This document shows, piece by piece, positions 21,247 to 25,618 of a stretch of 25,618 nucleotides of DNA. Origin of the DNA: Plantago elongata. Lineage: Eukaryota > Streptophyta > Magnoliopsida > Lamiales > Plantaginaceae. Below the pieces are notes generated by a model. The model was given only the letters and a program-made list of their open reading frames with translations. It did not search any database and had not been told where the DNA came from. The translations under genes were made by a program, and so were the position numbers. The stretch spans positions 1-25,618 of the forward strand of contig JAYMSP010002199.1 in assembly GCA_036897095.1 (NCBI GenBank), written 5' to 3'. Numbering within the stretch: position 1 is the first letter of the stretch; each line of letters begins with the position of its first letter.

Positions 21247-21490
21247 TGTAACGACCCGACCGTTAACCGATTGAGCCCGACCCTATAGGGTGACGAGGTT
21301 ACTCATGGGCAGCTCTCAGGGTGATATGTTGGTCCCACTGTACCAACACAAGTACTTTCCCATGCACTTTGACCTCACTTATGTGCGAACTAGGAGACTT
21401 CCCAGTTGGTCATTCATACTAGGACTGCTATAGAGCCAAACACGCTTAACTCTGGAGTTCTTCTAGGTGGATTTCCAAAAAGAAAGGTAC
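21247..21490 (-). mobile_element. 5S-rRNA-derived repeat, probable Cassandra-type TRIM LTR
   Basis: On the minus strand, about 21365-21470, the sequence runs AGAACTCCAGAGTTAAGCGT, then a 'TAGTATGAATGACCAACTGG' phrase and GGGAAGTC. These match in order the plant 5S rRNA segments AGAACTCC..AGTTAAGCGTG, TACTAGGATGGGTGACC and CTGGGAAGTCC, including the internal Pol III control region. The 5S array proper is absent. The minus-strand end near 21247 is GGGTCGTTACA, an LTR-like CA end. Cassandra TRIM elements are known for carrying 5S sequence in their LTRs. No primer-binding site, second LTR or coding region is visible, so it would be a solo or broken LTR. The left boundary on the minus strand is uncertain. 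Confidence 0.65.
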
Positions 21491-23149
21491 ATCTTGTTGA
21501 TATGATTATCATTTTTAATCCCTTTAAACTTTATGGATCTGACTTGAAATTTTTGAGGGCATTAACGTGCCCAATAAAAGTTGTTAAAACAAAAGAAAAT
21601 GTATTGGAGTGAAAACTTAAAGGAGGCTTGTTCGGTTTTCTTCGCCACATGGACCTGAACTTGATGGAGCATTGATTGATCCATCTAACTGTATAGGGCA
21701 CATAGGTGGATGTAAAGAACTGGACTTTTAACCACTGGGGCTTGGAACTTGCAAGCAGAAGCCCATGCATTTTTGAAATTATTAGTATGAGGATTTAATT
21801 TTTATCTTACTACAATCAAAAAAGTTAAATCTTACCATTAAAAAAAATGTGCATTTTTCATGTAATGTCCAGAGTGCACATTGTAAATGAATTTTTGTCA
21901 CATTTCCAGTGTATTTTATGTCAAATTGCTTGTACATTTCCAGTTCACTTTTTCAATGCATATTTACATTAGTTTGGTACGGTGGGAATATATGTTATAT
22001 AGCTAATCCATAGCAACTCGACATGCATATGAATCAAATAATGATAGAGACGTTTAATTATACATCAACTCAACTACTTTGAGGACTATGACTATTCTTT
22101 CATGTTGACCCACCAAAACGATAATCGATATGCATACTGGTATACTTGAACCTTTATCTTAATTATGATAATTGGAGATATTTTTTACCTACCATGTCTT
22201 AATATTCTACACTATCTTTAAAAGTCGTGAAGATCACGTCGACAAATGAGAAACTGGGATGGGTACCTGCCAACTTGAACAAGGGGCATATGGATCGGTT
22301 TTTCTTCTTGTCAGTTGCTTTGATTGCTCTAGACCTTGTGCTATTTATTGTGTGTGCCAACCGGTTTAAGTGTATTTTGTGCTATTTATTGTGTGTGCCA
22401 ACCGGTTTAAGTGTATGGTTATAGAGAAATGCAATGACTGAAAGGTTGCACCCAAAGAACCAACAATGAGGGTATATTATGGGTTGGCTTCTGGCATTAA
22501 GGTAACATGAAATGGATAATACAATCTTTACTTTTGTCTTTTCCTAGTCCTCCATGCTTATCCAGTGTCTCCACAACTTACACTACGTATCATCTTCAAT
22601 CTTCATACACTTATATTAATATGGTTATAAAAAACTTACCACATGCAAGATTTGAGATGTAAATAAGCACATGTTGCTCAAGTGTATGCCATCCATGTTT
22701 AGGCTTTCAGTATGCGAGGAGATGCTGAAATTGTGTTCCAACACCCCAATGCAATTACTATCACATTGGAGCTCCCAGCGAACCTAAGAATATGCATTAG
22801 AAGAATTCAAATGCTCGAGATGCATAAAACAATCTTTCGAGATTAAAATGGTTCAAGATTCAAGTTGTGGTCTTGGTATTGTTGGTTTTTGTTAATGAGG
22901 TACTCATTCATTACTATCCAACCATAGTCAATAGGTTTCCCAAAGCTTGAAACATCCACAAGTCTATCCCCAACTTATCTCGGACAAGTTTGTAAAAGAG
23001 TTAAATCCTTTTCCCCTCCCTCTTACTCACATGTAAACACAATAGCACCATGGCATAGATTTTTGTACATCACTAGTGCATAAACTTTTTCTTTTCTTTT
23101 TTTTGTATGAACATCATTTAAATGTACAAAAACATGCACTAGAAATCTT
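21491..23149. other. Long intergenic stretch, no gene recognised
   Basis: None of the frames here (all under 80 residues) shows a known domain. The stretch 21620-21770 has somewhat more balanced base use than its surroundings and could be a remnant of a mobile element or gene, but I cannot identify it. A 41-bp tandem duplication is listed separately. The last 100-150 bp before 23150 should be the 3' UTR of the sigma factor gene on the minus strand. Confidence 0.6.
22336..22416. repeat. 41-bp tandem duplication
   Basis: The unit TTGTGCTATTTATTGTGTGT...GTTTAAGTGTAT is present at 22336-22376 and 22377-22416, identical over the 40 bp compared. It is non-coding and looks like a recent slippage or small duplication event. 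Confidence 0.93.
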
Positions 23150-25274
23150 CTATACAAAGTATTGGAGATCATTTATCCCTCTAATCTTTCTCAACTTAGA
23201 CAGTGCAGTAGAGTTAATCTGCCTCACTCTCTCCCTTGACAGCTTCAACAATTTCCCTATCTCTTCAAATGACCATGGTGTATTACCATTCAACCCATAG
23301 TACAATCTCACTACATGTGCCTCCTTCTCACACAAGACTTCTAGAAGCTTCTCCACTTCCGGTTCGACTAAATCTTTCCTCACCATTTCGTCTGGTGTGA
23401 GCTCATTAGGCCCTGGAATTATGTCCTGCAGCATAGAACGAAAAATGTGATCTACCTTTGCAATGTATGCATCGAACAGAACCGAGAAGTGTATGAATGA
23501 GTAGTATGAACCTGTATGGACATGCTGTTGATGGTTTTATCAAGAGAAATTGGAGATCTGGTACTATCAAGAGCAAGTCTAACAACTGATCGTTTCAAAT
23601 TGGTAGCTTCTGCGATCTCATCATACGTAGGGAATCTCTTTAGTCTTCCACTTAACATATTGATCGCCTCACAAATCTTCGGCATATGTTCGATTATGCT
23701 ACCCTGTACAAGGAAAACTAACCATGCATTCACTAATTATGAGCTTTAACTTCAGAAAACTCATGTTATATAGAGCAAGTTATATCCCAATGCATACTTC
23801 ACAGTTGTTTGATAAACTAGCAGAAGATTTTATGCTATTTTCTAAGAGCTGAAACTTTTTTTTTTTTTTTTTGGTAGTAGGAGTAGTAATATGTCTTGTA
23901 GGCCTTACCGGTAATCTGATCAACTTGGATTTTCTGGCTATGGCCCGAGTAATAGCCTGTCTTACCCACCAATAAGCATATGTTGATAACTTATAGCCCT
24001 TTTCTGGATTATACTTTGTTGCGCCTCGAAGAAGTCCAATACTTCCTTCCTGCAGATTTCAAACAACCATTATACCAGCAGAGAAAAATCCGTTGAACAG
24101 AATTAAAGTCTGTAGAAAATGTTTCAGTGTGAACCTGAGTCAGATCCTCCAAGCTTAGCCCTTTGCCTTGATAAGAAGCAGCAATCGACCCAACGAATCT
24201 TTGGTAGGAGCTTATGACTCTTTCCTCTGATAATCTTCCGTTGCACAGAATCTTATCTAATTTCTGGTGACTAATTCCTGCTGCTTTTGCCCATCGTCTC
24301 GAGTCTAGTTCATGTCCATTTGTGTCTGCTAGCAATTCCATTCTCACAGCTTCAATCCTTGCTTTTTCCTATTGGATATAGTTCGAACACCAAGAGATAA
24401 CTATAAATAATTACTAAGAGACATTTATCTAGTGATCAACAGATCAAGAGCTTGCCAAGTGAACTAATTCCAAAAATTGTAGAATCTTGCTCCACAGAGC
24501 TTAATAAATGCTCCAAGGTCGTTCTGAGATTTGCGTTCGATTTCTCTGGTTTGTAACATAATTTATCAAACGACAAACGAAGATTTAGTGATCGTAGTGT
24601 ATGTGCTAATCCACCTTATGCCCTAAAGATGAATGTTGAACTTTTGTTCGCCTATGTGAACGTGTAAGTCCTTCAACTTTCATTTCACTATTCTGCTACT
24701 CAGTGTGCTACTATCAAATCAGAAACTAACATGAAGGTTAAGAAGTAGAAACAGGTCTCACAATAAGCGATCACTTTCTTGATTTCACACACAATCACAA
24801 AACCAAAACTACATTCATGAAGAGAAGACATCATACCTTAATGTACCAAGAAAATCTGGCCTCTTCTGCAGAACTCAAAATGCAGGATTGTCCAGCCTTC
24901 CTATCCGTAAATGAACGTTCCACCTCGTCACAATTTACTTCACATTCCAGCCTGCTTCTTCTTTTTCTCCTCCTCTTTCTTCTGTGTAAAACTCCACTAG
25001 ACCAACAATCACTCTTCAACTCAACGCCGCTCCCGCTAATATCCAAAACTTCTTCCTCTTCGCAATCCAATACCAACTCTGCTCCCTCGTGCTTCAGAAT
25101 ATCAACAGTTGAGATTGAGAATGAAACATATTGGGCTGTAGTACTACTGCAAGTATAACTTGATGAAGAGTTGCTTGACAGTTTGAGATTCGACTTTCCG
25201 GCATAAGGGGTGGATGGAATGTTGTTTAGTGGTGGTGAGTATTGCTTTGAACATGAGCATATGGCCATGGCCAT
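23150..25274 (-). CDS. Plastid RNA polymerase sigma factor, SIG4-like
   Basis: Nuclear-encoded sigma factors direct the bacterial-type plastid RNA polymerase to chloroplast promoters. Exons on the minus strand: 25274-24837, 24368-24135, 24049-23909, 23703-23512, 23425-23150; 426 aa. Residues 1-55 are Ser/Thr-rich and poor in acidic residues, like a transit peptide. An acidic patch and a strongly basic block ([11 protein letters not shown], 98-108) follow. Sigma region 2 spans about 197-271, with [20 protein letters not shown] and [17 protein letters not shown] (-10 recognition and melting). Region 3 is about 272-335. Region 4 is about 355-416, with helix-turn-helix [19 protein letters not shown]. 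The short length and brief N-terminal extension are closest to Arabidopsis SIG4 (SIGD); SIG2, SIG3, SIG5 and SIG6 are longer. The subfamily needs a tree. An out-of-frame ATG at 25282 starts an 18-codon ORF overlapping the start; the in-frame ATG at codon 3 has the better context (GCCATGG). Confidence 0.9.
23859..23872. repeat. Poly-T tract in sigma factor intron 3
   Basis: A run of T of at least 14 bases (poly-A on the coding strand) lies in the intron between exons 3 and 4 of the sigma factor gene. It is a simple homopolymer. Confidence 0.8.
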
Positions 25275-25618
25275 ATGAACATGTGTTCTGTAAGTTAATG
25301 GTAAGAGGCTAAAAGCAAAGAAACCATGTCCATGAATGTAGCAGATATTGTTATCCTTGAGTTCTTTGCTTATTGCTTTGATATTTGTGGACTTCCATAG
25401 TTTTGTATACCACTTTATTATTTTGGTTCTTTGGCCCAGGTTGAAGATTTTGTAATTTCTAGGAGTATTACAACTTCTTAATATAGACTTATGGATGTGG
25501 ATTAGTGAATTTAGAGTGACTTGTACACACCAAGAATCTTTATAGTGGAAATGCAATCAACAATTTTATGTGATGAGTGGCTCAAAATTCTTTGATGCCT
25601 AGTGGCCAAATTCCCCCC
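25275..25618 (-). promoter_or_regulatory. Promoter and 5' leader of sigma factor gene
   Basis: On the minus strand CTATAAAG at 25537-25544 is a reasonable TATA box about 265 bp upstream of the ATG, predicting a leader near 235 nt. No other gene is visible before the window ends. Light-response elements could be expected for a plastid sigma factor, but I do not see a convincing set. Confidence 0.4.

Noticed and set aside
21531..21770. 79-residue minus-strand frame as a gene
   Set aside because: No start context, domain or splice partners; probably part of a decayed repeat.
22227..22424. 65-residue plus-strand frame as a copia-like remnant
   Set aside because: I could not find the usual copia motifs, and its 3' part is the 41-bp tandem duplication.
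23050..23145. Inverted repeat (ATGTACAAAAA and complement) beyond the sigma factor stop
   Set aside because: Arms are only about 11 bp and the partial matches are in the wrong order for a long hairpin; likely chance in an AT-rich 3' UTR.
1..25618. CRISPR arrays, operons or other prokaryotic systems
   Set aside because: The window is plant nuclear DNA; no regularly spaced direct repeats with unique spacers and no bacterial gene organisation are present.

Overview
The window is nuclear DNA of a flowering plant, almost certainly a eudicot. Genes are split by many short GT-AG introns, introns and spacers are AT-rich, nuclear tRNA genes carry Pol III T-runs, and the protein families (KEULE, a plastid sigma factor, an EIX-type receptor-like protein) are plant families. 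I cannot place it to species. All exon coordinates come from reading splice sites by eye and checking that the reading frame closes; all four multi-exon models close without a frameshift.

Layout from left to right. (1) 1-1490: AT-rich upstream DNA with two G-boxes, a Stowaway-like MITE and the probable 5' leader of the next gene, which carries two uORFs. (2) 1491-7965 (+): a complete 21-exon KEULE/SEC1-type SM protein gene, 667 aa. (3) 9213-13414 (+): a complete 10-exon gene for a membrane-anchored WD40 protein related to animal TBL2, 432 aa; a 57-bp tandem duplication sits directly against its TATA box. (4) 14175-14247 (-): tRNA-Lys(CUU). (5) 14787-16513 (-): a complete 6-exon gene of the cinnamoyl-CoA reductase-like/aldehyde reductase SDR family, 326 aa. 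(6) 17668-20772 (+): an intact single-exon LRR receptor-like protein of the EIX/HcrVf type, 1034 aa, divergently arranged with gene 5 across a 1.15-kb spacer. (7) 20974-21045 (-): tRNA-Gly(UCC), followed by a tRNA T-arm-like hairpin. (8) About 21247-21490: a 5S-rRNA-derived repeat, probably a Cassandra-type TRIM LTR. (9) 23150-25274 (-): a complete 5-exon plastid RNA polymerase sigma factor gene, 426 aa, SIG4-like in size.

The genes are not a functional cluster. They cover exocytic membrane fusion, an ER-type membrane WD40 protein, a reductase of specialised metabolism, cell-surface immunity and chloroplast transcription, which looks like ordinary chance neighbourhood in a plant chromosome. 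I found no new multigene system. The points that merit a second look are small-scale: repeats placed in promoters, a tiny retroposition scar in an intron, uORFs, the 5S-derived mobile element, the tRNA-like hairpin, and the intact receptor gene with its W-box-containing upstream region.
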